8,777 nucleotides of DNA, from the NCBI GenBank assembly GCA_039029315.1, contig JBCCGK010000201.1, forward strand, positions 1 to 8,777, in the 5' to 3' direction. Shown here in pieces: positions 1 through 7,234 of the stretch. The stretch comes from JBCCCJ01 sp039029315 (GTDB lineage: Bacteria > Bacteroidota > Bacteroidia > J057). The number at the start of each line of letters is the position of its first letter. Position 1 is the first letter of the stretch. The position numbers and the translations under genes were made by a program. The notes beneath the pieces are model-generated. The model worked only from the letters and a program-made list of their open reading frames with translations. It searched no databases and had not been told where the DNA came from.

Positions 1-94
1 ACCGCCAATCGGATGGTCCGGTGCGCTGCCGAATTTTGGGGGCCAGCTCGCCTAAACTGGTAAAAGTGTACGGTAAAGAAATTTGAATTCCCAT
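1..94 (-). CDS. 5' end of an unidentified gene, cut by the left edge
   Basis: An ATG at 94-92 on the minus strand opens a frame of 31 codons that runs to the window edge without a stop. The peptide begins MGIQISLPYTFTSLGEL and continues with a basic stretch (APKIRQRTG). There is no signal peptide or membrane segment in the visible part, so a cytosolic product is likely. I do not recognise the family. Support for its being a gene is the open frame to the edge, its co-orientation with the next minus-strand gene, and a 26-bp block 25 bp upstream that is also found upstream of the gene starting at 3472. The short length leaves real doubt, since a frame of 31 codons can occur by chance. Confidence 0.42.
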   Translation of the reverse strand, partial: MGIQISLPYTFTSLGELAPKIRQRTGPSDWR

Positions 95-119
95 TTTGGA
101 CAAAGTCAAACTAAGGGAA

Positions 120-145
120 GGGAAATATACGGTTTTTCTCCTAAG
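120..145. repeat. 26-bp direct repeat, copy 1
   Basis: This block (core AAATATACGGTTTTTCTCC) is identical over 26 bp to 3530-3555, and the pyrimidine-rich bases after it are still partly alike. Read on the minus strand it ends 25 bp before the ATG at 94. On that strand it contains TATATTTC, close to the Bacteroidota -7 element TAnnTTTG, but no convincing -33 element lies at the right distance. It may be a regulatory site or a piece of a dispersed repeat. Confidence 0.75.
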
Positions 146-218
146 TTCTCTCATCCCTATCGGGTGTACTACAATTTTCACAATCCAGGGATTTCACTTA
201 TTTCATTGGCCTATATTG

Positions 219-1451
219 TCAGAATGCAACCATGTTTCCATCCTGATCGAGAAGATCAAAGGATTCCACCTCTCCCATACCCAAGAATTTGAATCGCAAG
301 CCGACCAATCTCCCCATGCTCTCCTGATATGTGGCCTTGTATACTTCTTTGCCAGAGAATTTGACTGTAACTTCCTTCTCTACAGTTAGGATCTCAATAT
401 CCGTGAAGTCTTGCAAGTCTGTACTAAATGCGGAGAGATCATGTTCTTTGCCATTCAGATAGAAGTCATTTAGCATCAAATTATTGTCTGAGCTACATCC
501 GATCCTGGACATAGGGATGATCATGGCTCCATCGGTTCCAAGGACATATATTCGGCTGGTCTGGCAGACTGCCCATTTTTCCTGATAGGTATTTCTGATG
601 GTTGCGCGCAGGTGAAAATCATCGCCAGAGACATTGCCCAAATCACTGACAAAATGATAGATCATAATTAAGGGATCTTCCGATTCTGTGATTTCCTCTA
701 CCAGATCTTTTGGGTAGGTCAGGTTCTTTTCTGCATTGCTTTGGGGAGAAAAGTACTTAGGAACTGGCCTATATTCCACAGTCCCCAACCAAGCATTGCT
801 TTTCAAAAACAGATCATGCTCCCGAACGCTATGCCCATTTACCAGTAATTTTGCCCGAAAATATCCTGGAAAGAAGTAAATCCCCGTGGCTTGTTGCTGC
901 TCTGGATGCACAACAATGGTTTTGTTTGTGTCCCAATATTGCTGAATCAACACCTCATCCGTTTGAAGGTCGGGAAGATCAAAATCAAACACCACAGAGT
1001 TGGGATAGGTATTGGTCAGCACTCGGCTGGAAAAGGTGAATGCTTCCTCATCGATTGGGATGGGGGATTGATGGTTAGAGATCAACAGGCTTGTCGCTGA
1101 CAGCAGGACGATTCCCAGCAACACATATACAGGTATTTTATGCAGGGATTGAATCCACCGGTACAAGCCAGGAGGATTGGAGACTTTGAATTCCCGCCAG
1201 TTTTCATATCCCAACAATTGGCATAGTGCATTCAAGGTAGTAATACTGGGAGAGCCCTGATGATTTACAACCCCAAAAAATCGCTTGAGGGTCGCAGGAC
1301 TCAGCATAACTTGTGATGCTTCATAGATTTTTTCTGAAAGTTCCTTGAACATCGCACTATGCCAATGTTCCACTGATCCCCAGTTGAGAAATTTTTCCAA
1401 TTCTCTGCGCAATCTTCTCAGATCTTCCTGATGTTTTTGTGAATCACTCAT
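219..1451 (-). CDS. Membrane regulator-like protein: HTH-like domain, one TM helix, two periplasmic beta domains
   Basis: The product is 410 residues from the ATG at 1451. A longer frame begins at a TTG at 1529, but those extra codons run through a repeat array and look like promoter DNA. Residues 35-90 form an HTH-like domain with the signature LSPATLKRFFG and then SITTLNALCQLLGYENWREF, seen in many Bacteroidota membrane proteins. A single hydrophobic helix lies at about 106-125. Residues about 145-232 resemble a PKD-like beta domain (IYFFPGYFRAKLLVNG, EHDLFL, WLGTVEYRPVP). Residues about 275-405 look like a lectin-type beta sandwich, ending in GRLVGLRFKFLGMGEVESFDL. The likely topology is cytosolic N-terminus and periplasmic C-terminus, as in ToxR/CadC-type one-component regulators. 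DNA binding is inferred, not shown. It is divergent from the secreted protein at 1582, which also has a lectin-like fold. Confidence 0.85.
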   Translation of the reverse strand: MSDSQKHQEDLRRLRRELEKFLNWGSVEHWHSAMFKELSEKIYEASQVMLSPATLKRFFGVVNHQGSPSITTLNALCQLLGYENWREFKVSNPPGLYRWIQSLHKIPVYVLLGIVLLSATSLLISNHQSPIPIDEEAFTFSSRVLTNTYPNSVVFDFDLPDLQTDEVLIQQYWDTNKTIVVHPEQQQATGIYFFPGYFRAKLLVNGHSVREHDLFLKSNAWLGTVEYRPVPKYFSPQSNAEKNLTYPKDLVEEITESEDPLIMIYHFVSDLGNVSGDDFHLRATIRNTYQEKWAVCQTSRIYVLGTDGAMIIPMSRIGCSSDNNLMLNDFYLNGKEHDLSAFSTDLQDFTDIEILTVEKEVTVKFSGKEVYKATYQESMGRLVGLRFKFLGMGEVESFDLLDQDGNMVAF

Positions 1452-1467
1452 TGAACCATGTATGTAC

Positions 1468-1498
1468 CAAAAATGAGGAGAAATCCTGCTTTGAACAA
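1468..1498 (-). promoter_or_regulatory. Possible promoter of the HTH-membrane gene
   Basis: On the minus strand, TTG (1498-1496) is followed after 20 bp by CATTTTTG (1475-1468). This fits the Bacteroidota primary sigma pattern (TTTG, 17-23 bp, TAnnTTTG) with one mismatch in the -7 element. The leader would be only about 10 nt. The -33 element falls inside the last unit of the 10-bp repeat array, as expected if a regulator bound there acts on this promoter. The match is weak and could be chance. Confidence 0.3.
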
Positions 1499-1530
1499 TC
1501 CTGAACCAACTTGAATCAAGATGAACCAAG
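1491..1530. promoter_or_regulatory. Four direct repeats with an exact 10-bp period between divergent genes
   Basis: Reading in blocks of ten from 1491, the plus strand gives TTGAACAATC, CTGAACCAAC, TTGAATCAAG and ATGAACCAAG. The shared core is TGAAyCAA (TTGrTTCA on the other strand). A further block in the same phase, TTGAACCATG, lies at 1451-1460, and a near match (ATGTACCAA) at 1462-1470. A 10-bp period places each core on the same face of the helix, which is typical of operators bound by tandem regulator monomers. It lies between two divergent genes, so it could control both. Confidence 0.6.
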
Positions 1531-1581
1531 TTAGAAAGGCTTGTCCATAGATGTTCTGTGCAAAAATGCTAAGTATGCAGC

Positions 1582-2697
1582 ATGAAAAAACAGACAATCC
1601 TATTCACTGCTTCGCTTGTTGCAAGCTTGACTTTGCTTGCCCAACAGGCGATTCCCTTAGACACTGCCCATTGGGACATTCGTGCCACTTCTTATCTCTT
1701 TGAGCCCATGCTCGGATCAGAGGCCATCTATCTTCAGGGAGGGTCTATCACCTATAAGGGAGAAGATTTTATGAATGGTACCATCGAGTTTGATATATTG
1801 TTGAAGGAAGAACAAGCCTTCCCTGGTCTCTATTTTCGCATTCAGGACAATGGTGATGCCGAGCATTTCTATATTCGACCACATTTGTCCGGGAAACCCG
1901 ATGCCAATCAAGCTGCTCCTGTTACGCAGGGGGTAACGCCCTGGCAACTCTGCTTTGGCCCCAAGTATTCTTTCCCCTACACCTATCAATACGACTTTTG
2001 GACACATGTCAAAATCCTGGTCCACGGATCTCGCGCCCAGGTATTTCTTGATCACTCCAACAAAGCCCAACTCTCCTGGAATCTCTTTCATCCTCTGTCA
2101 AGAGGGAAGGTCTCCATCCGGGGCGGCAATAGGTCTGGCATGCATCTAGCCAATATTGTCATCAATCACGACATCCCCGATATCGAAGATTTTCAGCCCA
2201 TAGAGCGAGCTCCGATGGAAGGTCTTGTCCAGGAATGGGAACTATCCGATAAATTTGAGGAAGCAGCATTGGATGATCCCTCCATGATTCAAAGCATCAT
2301 CAAACAGCGAAAATGGAAGAACCGCGTCCAGGTCGAGGAAGGGACAGCTGCCAATATCTCCAGAAAAGTACAGCTCAGAGATTCGAATCCTGGCAACACG
2401 GTCTTTGCACGAATTACGATTCACGCTGAGAGCGAACAAATCAAACTATTTCACTTCGGATATAGCGACAGGGTCGTGGCAATCCTGAATGATTTTCCAA
2501 TCTACCGTGGCACGAATGATTACCGATCCAGAGATTATCGATATTTGGGAACCATTGGCTTATTTGACAGTATCTATTTGCCACTCAAAAAAGGCAAAAA
2601 CACTCTCCTGATGGCTGTTTCAGAGGATTTTGGTGGGTGGTTGATTACTGGCAGGTTCGAGGATTCGAGCGGTATTGAGATTCGAGAGAGGAAGTAG
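1582..2697 (+). CDS. Secreted two-domain beta-sandwich (concanavalin-like) protein
   Basis: The product has 371 residues. Residues 1-20 are a clear Sec signal peptide (MKKQTILFTASLVASLTLLA), with cleavage probably before QQAIPL. Residues about 28-197 look like a concanavalin A-like/LamG-type sandwich: GTIEFDILLKEEQAFPGLYF, then HFYIRPH, a WTHVKILVHG strand, AQVFLDH, and a closing GKVSIRGG. This pattern is common in secreted Bacteroidota proteins that bind or cleave glycans. Residues about 215-362 form a second beta-rich domain (LNDFPIYRG, LPLKKGKNTLLMAVSEDFGGW) that resembles the jelly-roll modules attached to glycoside hydrolases. No catalytic residue pair can be assigned, so binding rather than hydrolysis is as likely. 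There is no lipobox, so it should be periplasmic or exported. It is divergent from the HTH-membrane gene and may be its target. Confidence 0.85.
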   Translation: MKKQTILFTASLVASLTLLAQQAIPLDTAHWDIRATSYLFEPMLGSEAIYLQGGSITYKGEDFMNGTIEFDILLKEEQAFPGLYFRIQDNGDAEHFYIRPHLSGKPDANQAAPVTQGVTPWQLCFGPKYSFPYTYQYDFWTHVKILVHGSRAQVFLDHSNKAQLSWNLFHPLSRGKVSIRGGNRSGMHLANIVINHDIPDIEDFQPIERAPMEGLVQEWELSDKFEEAALDDPSMIQSIIKQRKWKNRVQVEEGTAANISRKVQLRDSNPGNTVFARITIHAESEQIKLFHFGYSDRVVAILNDFPIYRGTNDYRSRDYRYLGTIGLFDSIYLPLKKGKNTLLMAVSEDFGGWLITGRFEDSSGIEIRERK

Positions 2698-3118
2698 TCC
2701 TTCTCACTTGTAGCCTGAGTCAATCATTGGATCAGAATAAACATGAGTCATCCCAAAGGTAGATAACACATGCTAAGGGCGTCAGTCGGGGATTTTTGTA
2801 ACTGACAGGAGCAAAATCAAGCCGGAATCTCCCTCTCCTGCCAGATCAAGGCTTTCCTATAAAAAGAGAATTAGTTGAAAAACGTGCGTTGGCTCCGAAA
2901 ATCAGCGGGGAGGAGGGCTTGAAGCGAGGGCCTTGGTTGGGATTTTCATGACTTTTGGGTACTTTTTGTCAAGAAAAAGTACCATATCAAACAAAAATAT
3001 ATTTTATAGGAAAACCCTGCCTGCCAGATTGTTATTGTTAGCGATATTAAGCATATTCATTCAAGGCTTGAGATCCCGGATCGATGTGGCTTTGCCCTTG
3101 GGTATATTTCTTATTCAT
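2698..3118. other. Gene-free stretch between convergent genes
   Basis: This 421-bp stretch lies between the stop of the secreted lectin-like protein and the stop of the small secreted protein, which converge on it. No frame here has a believable start, composition or domain. A plus-strand frame from 2933 is produced by the dispersed hairpin repeat and is not taken as a gene. Weak inverted repeats occur (GTCAGT near 2780 with ACTGAC near 2803; CAGGAG near 2806 with CTCCTG near 2835), but neither is followed by a T run, so no terminator is called. The right half holds the hairpin repeat listed separately. Confidence 0.7.
2908..2984. repeat. Probable dispersed palindromic repeat with a perfect 10-bp hairpin
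   Basis: GGTACTTTTT (2958-2967) and AAAAAGTACC (2974-2983) are perfect inverted arms around a 6-nt loop, GTCAAG. Before them is GGGAGGAGGGCTTGAAGCG, then a GGGCCTTGGTTGGGATTTTC stretch and ATGACTTTTG. From memory, arrays of this form (ATGACTTTTGGGTACTTTTTG with a matching AAAAAGTACC arm) recur between genes in many Bacteroidota genomes. Only one copy is in this window, so its dispersed nature is established knowledge rather than seen here. It sits between convergent genes, where it could also act as a bidirectional transcription stop. Confidence 0.6.
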
Positions 3119-3472
3119 CTATTCAATCCTTTTCATCTCACCTGAAATAATCATATCAATCTGTTCATATTTTGCCAGGAACTTGAAACTATCCTTCTCA
3201 GAGTATCGCTGTGCAACAATTTCGATGCTTTCAGCCAAGATCATGGCTTTCATGGTATCCAGGATTGTCGAAATCAATCGATCCTTGTACTCCTGGTCCA
3301 TTTTCGCTGCCAAACTACCCTTTGGCGGGAGTCCTTTGGAGGAAAAGTCATGGATCAGATCAGGAATTCCCTGTAGGTGTAATAACTCAGATATGCTTGC
3401 CTGATAGGAGCTTTGGGGAAAGGCGAGTGTTACAAAGAGGAACAAGTTTGCCAATGAAGTAATTCGTTTCAT
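3119..3472 (-). CDS. Small secreted protein, distantly like DUF2059
   Basis: The product is 117 residues from the ATG at 3472. A TTG at 3508 would add 12 residues ahead of an obvious signal peptide, so it is rejected. Residues 1-24 (MKRITSLANLFLFVTLAFPQ, then SSYQ) form a Sec signal. The mature part is helical and charged: ISELLHLQGIPDLIHDF, a DRLISTILDTMKAMILAESI helix and SEKDSFKFLAKYE. The order of an N-terminal ELL-x-L-x-G-x-x-x-LI helix and a late F-L-x-x-YE segment recalls DUF2059 periplasmic proteins, but the SPLGKK that usually follows is absent and the protein ends soon after. The family call is weak. It is downstream of the kinase on the same strand, with 365 bp between them, so it is probably not in one operon with it. 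Confidence 0.65.
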   Translation of the reverse strand: MKRITSLANLFLFVTLAFPQSSYQASISELLHLQGIPDLIHDFSSKGLPPKGSLAAKMDQEYKDRLISTILDTMKAMILAESIEIVAQRYSEKDSFKFLAKYEQIDMIISGEMKRIE

Positions 3473-3529
3473 GGCAACCAAGGAATCAATTGAAGGAAGT
3501 TTATTCAAAAAAAATGCGCTGTATGGATG

Positions 3530-3555
3530 GGGAAATATACGGTTTTTCTCCTAAG
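3530..3555. repeat. 26-bp direct repeat, copy 2
   Basis: This is identical to 120-145. On the minus strand it ends 57 bp before the ATG at 3472, inside the leader of the small secreted protein, so both copies lie just ahead of a gene reading left. It does not lie in any convincing gene. Confidence 0.75.
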
Positions 3556-3598
3556 CCCTCTCCTCTCTAGTCATGCTCCCTGGACATATCCTAGCGCA

Positions 3599-3703
3599 TC
3601 AATCTTTTGCTTCCTCCCATCCAGGGAACATCAACTTGAACAGGATCGGGCTACAGGAGAAAGAAAGAATCGCGAGAAAGAGGATGAACTGATGTTTATT
3701 CAT
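3599..3703 (-). CDS. Possible 34-residue lipoprotein or decayed N-terminal remnant
   Basis: An ATG at 3703 starts a 34-residue frame beginning MNKHQFILFLAILSFSC. It has a basic N-terminus, a short hydrophobic core and a Cys at residue 17, as in a lipoprotein signal, although the residues before the Cys (LSFSC) fit the lipobox only loosely. The mature part would have only 18 residues (SPILFKLMFPGWEEAKD after the Cys). Lipoproteins this short exist in Bacteroidota, but a broken gene or a chance frame is about as likely. It lies between the kinase stop at 3838 and the small secreted protein. The rest of the 365-bp gap 3473-3837 holds only repeat copy 2; no terminator with a T run was seen after the kinase. 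Confidence 0.3.
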   Translation of the reverse strand: MNKHQFILFLAILSFSCSPILFKLMFPGWEEAKD

Positions 3704-3837
3704 GATTCAGAGAATCTGTTGTTCAATTCGAGGAGTCAAAGATCGGAGTCATTGAAAGGAGTGTATTGGACAAATGTTCCAAGGGAGCGGACAGATGTCT
3801 CACCTTGAACATCCCAGAATTGGTTTTGGAAAAAATA

Positions 3838-6800
3838 TTACTGATTCTTCGAAGCTGGAATGGACAAGACAAACTCGGTGAACTCTCCTTCCTTGCTGTC
3901 CAGCTCAATGGTTCCCTGCAAGCCCTTGGTGATGATGTCATAACTGATGGACAAGCCCAGACCCGTATTGCCTTTGCCGGTGGGCTTGGTGGTGAAGAAG
4001 GGCTGGAAGATTTTGGAGCGAATCTCTTCTGGAATGCCTGTGCCATTGTCGCGAACACTGATGCGAATCTGATCATCGACCTGACTTGTCCGAACCTGAA
4101 TGGTCGGCACAAATTTGCCTTCCACAGACTCTTTCTTCTGTACCAGAGCATAGCAGGCATTGCTGACAAGGTTGATCATCACTCTCTCCAATTTTTGCGG
4201 TTGCAATAGCAAAGGAGGCAGATCTTTTGCCAGATCCTTATCGATAGCAATGGCTAGTGGATTCTCCGCAGACTTGAATCCATGGAGGGCAAGTGTCATT
4301 TGTTCTTTCACCAGTTGATTGATATTGACCTGGCTTTTTTTACCAAGATTGTCATTGGCGTGTTTCATCATTCCATTGACAATCTGATCTGCACGATCTC
4401 CATTCTGGATGATGATCTGATGATTTCTGCGGATCCCTCCCAGGGTCTCTTCCAGGTCTTTCAGCTCTTCCGGGTCTTTGCTCTCCTGATAGGATTTCCA
4501 GTCTTCTTCAAACTCTGTCAGGAGTTCTTCGGCTCCTTCTGCAAAGTTCTTCACAAAGTTGAGGGGATTTTTGATCTCGTGCGCAATCCCCACTGTCAAC
4601 TGGCCAAGAGAGGCCATTTTTTCCTTCAGGATCAGCTGATTCTGAGTCATCTTCAGAGCGTCGAGGGCTTCCCGAATTTCAACAGTCCGCTCTTCTACTG
4701 TTTGTTCCAGTTCTTGATTTCTACTGGTCAGTTGTCTCACTCGCCACTGACTATAGAGTCTGACGATGATTCCGACACATCCTATCAATAGAATTGAATA
4801 CAGAAGATATGCCCACCAGCTTCGATACCAGGGAGGAAGAATTTCAAATGCGAAAGGGATGGATTCACTGATGTTATGAGCAACATTTCTGCCTCGAATA
4901 CGAAAAGAATACATTCCCTCTGACAAGTTGGTATACACTGAATAGGTCTCATAACTCCAGTCAGACCAGCCCTTGTCGTTGCCTTCAAGGAAAATTTGAT
5001 AGCTATTTTCGTCTTCACTTTGAAAAACGACAGCTGCATAGTCAAATCGTAAAGAATTGGCTTCAAATCTGATTTTCAGAGGGAATTGTGGCTGTGTATT
5101 GCCATGATATATCACCGAATCCGAGGTAGTCGTGATTTCTCGTACATAGACGGGGAATTGGGTTGTCAAAGATTTCTCTTTGGACATATCATAGCGAATC
5201 AGCCCATTTGAGCCTCCCATCCAGAGGATATCCGGCTGATCAGGATCTGGATATAATAAGGCAAGGGGTGCCATAATTGGAACTGGCAAGCGATTCATTT
5301 CCCGCAATTCATAGGAATATCCTCCTTTTTCATCAGGGATCAGAGAAGCGGCCAGGTTCCGACCTTGCTCATTTTTCAGGTTATCATTGAGGGCTGTGAT
5401 TCTTCCATTCAGGCTTTCTTCCATTCTCCATACTAGCATATTGGTATCCGCCATTTGTTCCCCAAATGCGGTTTCAGGAACGAATCCCTGCCTCTCAGGA
5501 TCAAATCGTTTCAAGCCTTTGGTTGTGAGTATGACTGGGCGCTCGGCCAGAAAGATAACATTGGCAAAGCCCTTTGGGATTCCCTGTTGCTCTGTATACT
5601 GGGTGATATCAGCAGCAATTTGGGTATCAGCTTGACCCAGGCCCAATCCTTCTCTGACCTCCTGGGAGAGGATCACTCGGAAGATGCCATTGACATCAGT
5701 GCCCAACCAAAGTGTTCCTGGCTCTGTTTCGATGATAGAGCGGACCAATCCTGAGACTCCATTGACGGTTCCAACCCATTTCCAACGACCCAATTGTTTT
5801 TTCATAACTGCCAAGCCCTCTGCAAAACCCGCATACAGGATCGTAGAATCAGAGGGGGAGCGGGATAACCAGTAGGCATGATTGATCCCTTCCACGATGC
5901 TCCTGGCTTGTCCATCTTTTATTTGGTATATCTTATTCGCTCCTCCTACCAATAGCTGATCCCCGTCAGAACAAAAGGACCAGGCAGTAGGCAGTCCCAT
6001 GATTTGTTGAAAGGCGGGACCGTGGGAAATTTGTTCAGACAAGATCATCCGATATGCACCTAAAGAGGTCCCAACATATAGTTCTCCTTTATGTCGGATA
6101 ATTCCATACACTGATCCTTCCAGTTTTTCTTCTTCTCCCAAAAATGAAAATGGAGTGAAGGACTCCATTTTGCTGAGGCCAAAATTGGATGCCAACCACA
6201 AATCTTGATTCCGATCTACAAATCCTTCAAAGATATCGATGTTTTCCAGGCCACTTTCATCATCAATCAGTTCCAGTAATTCTCCCTGTTGATTGATGAT
6301 AATGCCTCCTGTCGGCTCTAGAATCAGGAAGTATTTTCCGTCTCCCAAATAATTACATTCTGCGATAGGAAATTGATCAAGAAAAGCTATCACCTCTTTG
6401 TCCAGTGGAAAGGGGTGAAAATTTTCCCCATCAAAAATGAGTTTTTCTCCCCCTCTTAAGAGTGTAATATGGATTTCCTGACTATCAATTGGATAGGGCA
6501 TAAAACCAGGGAATTTATCCCGATGCTCAATCCCTCCACCAAATCGAATCAGACTATCTCCCGATACCTTACCCCAATCAAGTCCTTGTCGCCACATATA
6601 CATATCCTCCCCGACCAACTGGCTGACAATCAAGCCTGGCGATGTCCATACTTTTGTCAGACTGAGGGTAGCAATATCTACTTGAAAAATGTGATCAGAG
6701 GTCCGAAAATAAACCGAACCCTTAGAAACATCGACTCCCCGAACATTGGAAAAATTCTGAAGGCTATCTGGCAGGATCGATACAAGGGAATGAAAGGTCA

Positions 6801-7173
6801 ATGCACCAGATGAGTCAGGAGACAGATGCCCCATCTCTCCCGATCCTCCTACATACAGTCGGTTTTGCGCATCAAGGGCCAAACAATATATCATCCCGTA
6901 ATTGGACATTGGAATTGATCGCCATGTTTCGCCATCATACTCCAATACCCCTCCTCCATTGGCCACATAGATCAAGCCCCTCTGATCCTGGATAATGTCT
7001 CTATTTTGGGGTCGGGTATAGTACACATCAGGCCCATAATTCTGGACGAAGCGGCGCCCGATTTCTTGACGAGACAAAGCTGTCACTTCCTGTGCCGTTA
7101 TTTTCAGAGGACACAAGCAAAGAAGGAAAAAGATAGGGGTTCCAATGACTGCTTTGATTTTCGCAGAGATCAT
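3838..7173 (-). CDS. Sensor histidine kinase with periplasmic propeller and Y_Y_Y domain
   Basis: The product has 1111 residues from the ATG at 7173; a TTG five codons earlier is less likely because the signal peptide (MISAKIKAVIGTPIFFLLCL, ending KITAQ) starts at this ATG. Residues about 50-690 form a periplasmic beta-propeller with Reg_prop-type blades (GLIYVANGGGVLEYDGETW, NQDLWLASNFGLSKM, GTLWLGTDVNGIFRV, ILWMGGSNGLIRYD). A Y_Y_Y domain lies at about 700-780, a TM helix at about 786-805, and a coiled coil at about 808-850. The dimerisation domain has the phospho-acceptor His865 in GIAHEIKNPLNF, followed by long helices typical of a Bacteroidota subfamily. The ATPase domain has an N box (MINLVSNACYAL, near 1000), DNGTGIP (1042) and a GLGLS lid (about 1072). 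All catalytic motifs look intact. It lacks the receiver and AraC domains of Bacteroides hybrid systems and has no response regulator nearby. Confidence 0.95.
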   Translation of the reverse strand: MISAKIKAVIGTPIFFLLCLCPLKITAQEVTALSRQEIGRRFVQNYGPDVYYTRPQNRDIIQDQRGLIYVANGGGVLEYDGETWRSIPMSNYGMIYCLALDAQNRLYVGGSGEMGHLSPDSSGALTFHSLVSILPDSLQNFSNVRGVDVSKGSVYFRTSDHIFQVDIATLSLTKVWTSPGLIVSQLVGEDMYMWRQGLDWGKVSGDSLIRFGGGIEHRDKFPGFMPYPIDSQEIHITLLRGGEKLIFDGENFHPFPLDKEVIAFLDQFPIAECNYLGDGKYFLILEPTGGIIINQQGELLELIDDESGLENIDIFEGFVDRNQDLWLASNFGLSKMESFTPFSFLGEEEKLEGSVYGIIRHKGELYVGTSLGAYRMILSEQISHGPAFQQIMGLPTAWSFCSDGDQLLVGGANKIYQIKDGQARSIVEGINHAYWLSRSPSDSTILYAGFAEGLAVMKKQLGRWKWVGTVNGVSGLVRSIIETEPGTLWLGTDVNGIFRVILSQEVREGLGLGQADTQIAADITQYTEQQGIPKGFANVIFLAERPVILTTKGLKRFDPERQGFVPETAFGEQMADTNMLVWRMEESLNGRITALNDNLKNEQGRNLAASLIPDEKGGYSYELREMNRLPVPIMAPLALLYPDPDQPDILWMGGSNGLIRYDMSKEKSLTTQFPVYVREITTTSDSVIYHGNTQPQFPLKIRFEANSLRFDYAAVVFQSEDENSYQIFLEGNDKGWSDWSYETYSVYTNLSEGMYSFRIRGRNVAHNISESIPFAFEILPPWYRSWWAYLLYSILLIGCVGIIVRLYSQWRVRQLTSRNQELEQTVEERTVEIREALDALKMTQNQLILKEKMASLGQLTVGIAHEIKNPLNFVKNFAEGAEELLTEFEEDWKSYQESKDPEELKDLEETLGGIRRNHQIIIQNGDRADQIVNGMMKHANDNLGKKSQVNINQLVKEQMTLALHGFKSAENPLAIAIDKDLAKDLPPLLLQPQKLERVMINLVSNACYALVQKKESVEGKFVPTIQVRTSQVDDQIRISVRDNGTGIPEEIRSKIFQPFFTTKPTGKGNTGLGLSISYDIITKGLQGTIELDSKEGEFTEFVLSIPASKNQ

Positions 7174-7234
7174 AATGCGAAAATACAAGAGAAATGGGAA
7201 TCATGCAGTGCTGATTCAGAATGGAGTCATTTAT

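Noticed and set aside
1452..1529. A 26-residue N-terminal extension of the HTH-membrane protein from a TTG
   Set aside because: The extension translates the 10-bp repeat array and is out of character with the family; the ATG at 1451 gives a compact N-terminus.
1717..2091. A 124-residue minus-strand frame
   Set aside because: It lies antisense within the secreted lectin-like gene, shows no motif and has no leader or neighbour context.
2933..3145. A 70-residue plus-strand frame with a hydrophobic stretch
   Set aside because: Its start lies in the dispersed hairpin repeat, whose translation (FGYFLSRKST) is a repeat artefact, and its end runs antisense into the secreted protein gene.
3766..4209. 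A 147-residue plus-strand frame and a 148-residue minus-strand frame over about the same place
   Set aside because: Both overlie the kinase's ATPase domain, whose own frame has all the expected motifs; they are shadow frames.
320..4500. Recurring CCTGATA words (near 323, 580, 3402 and 4487)
   Set aside because: They fall in coding DNA and mostly encode the same Tyr-Gln pair (TYQES, TYQEK, SYQAS, SYQES) with the same codons; spacing is irregular and no flanking match exists.
7178..7185. TATTTTCG as a -7 promoter element of the kinase
   Set aside because: It is only 5 bp from the ATG and has no TTG at the required upstream distance.
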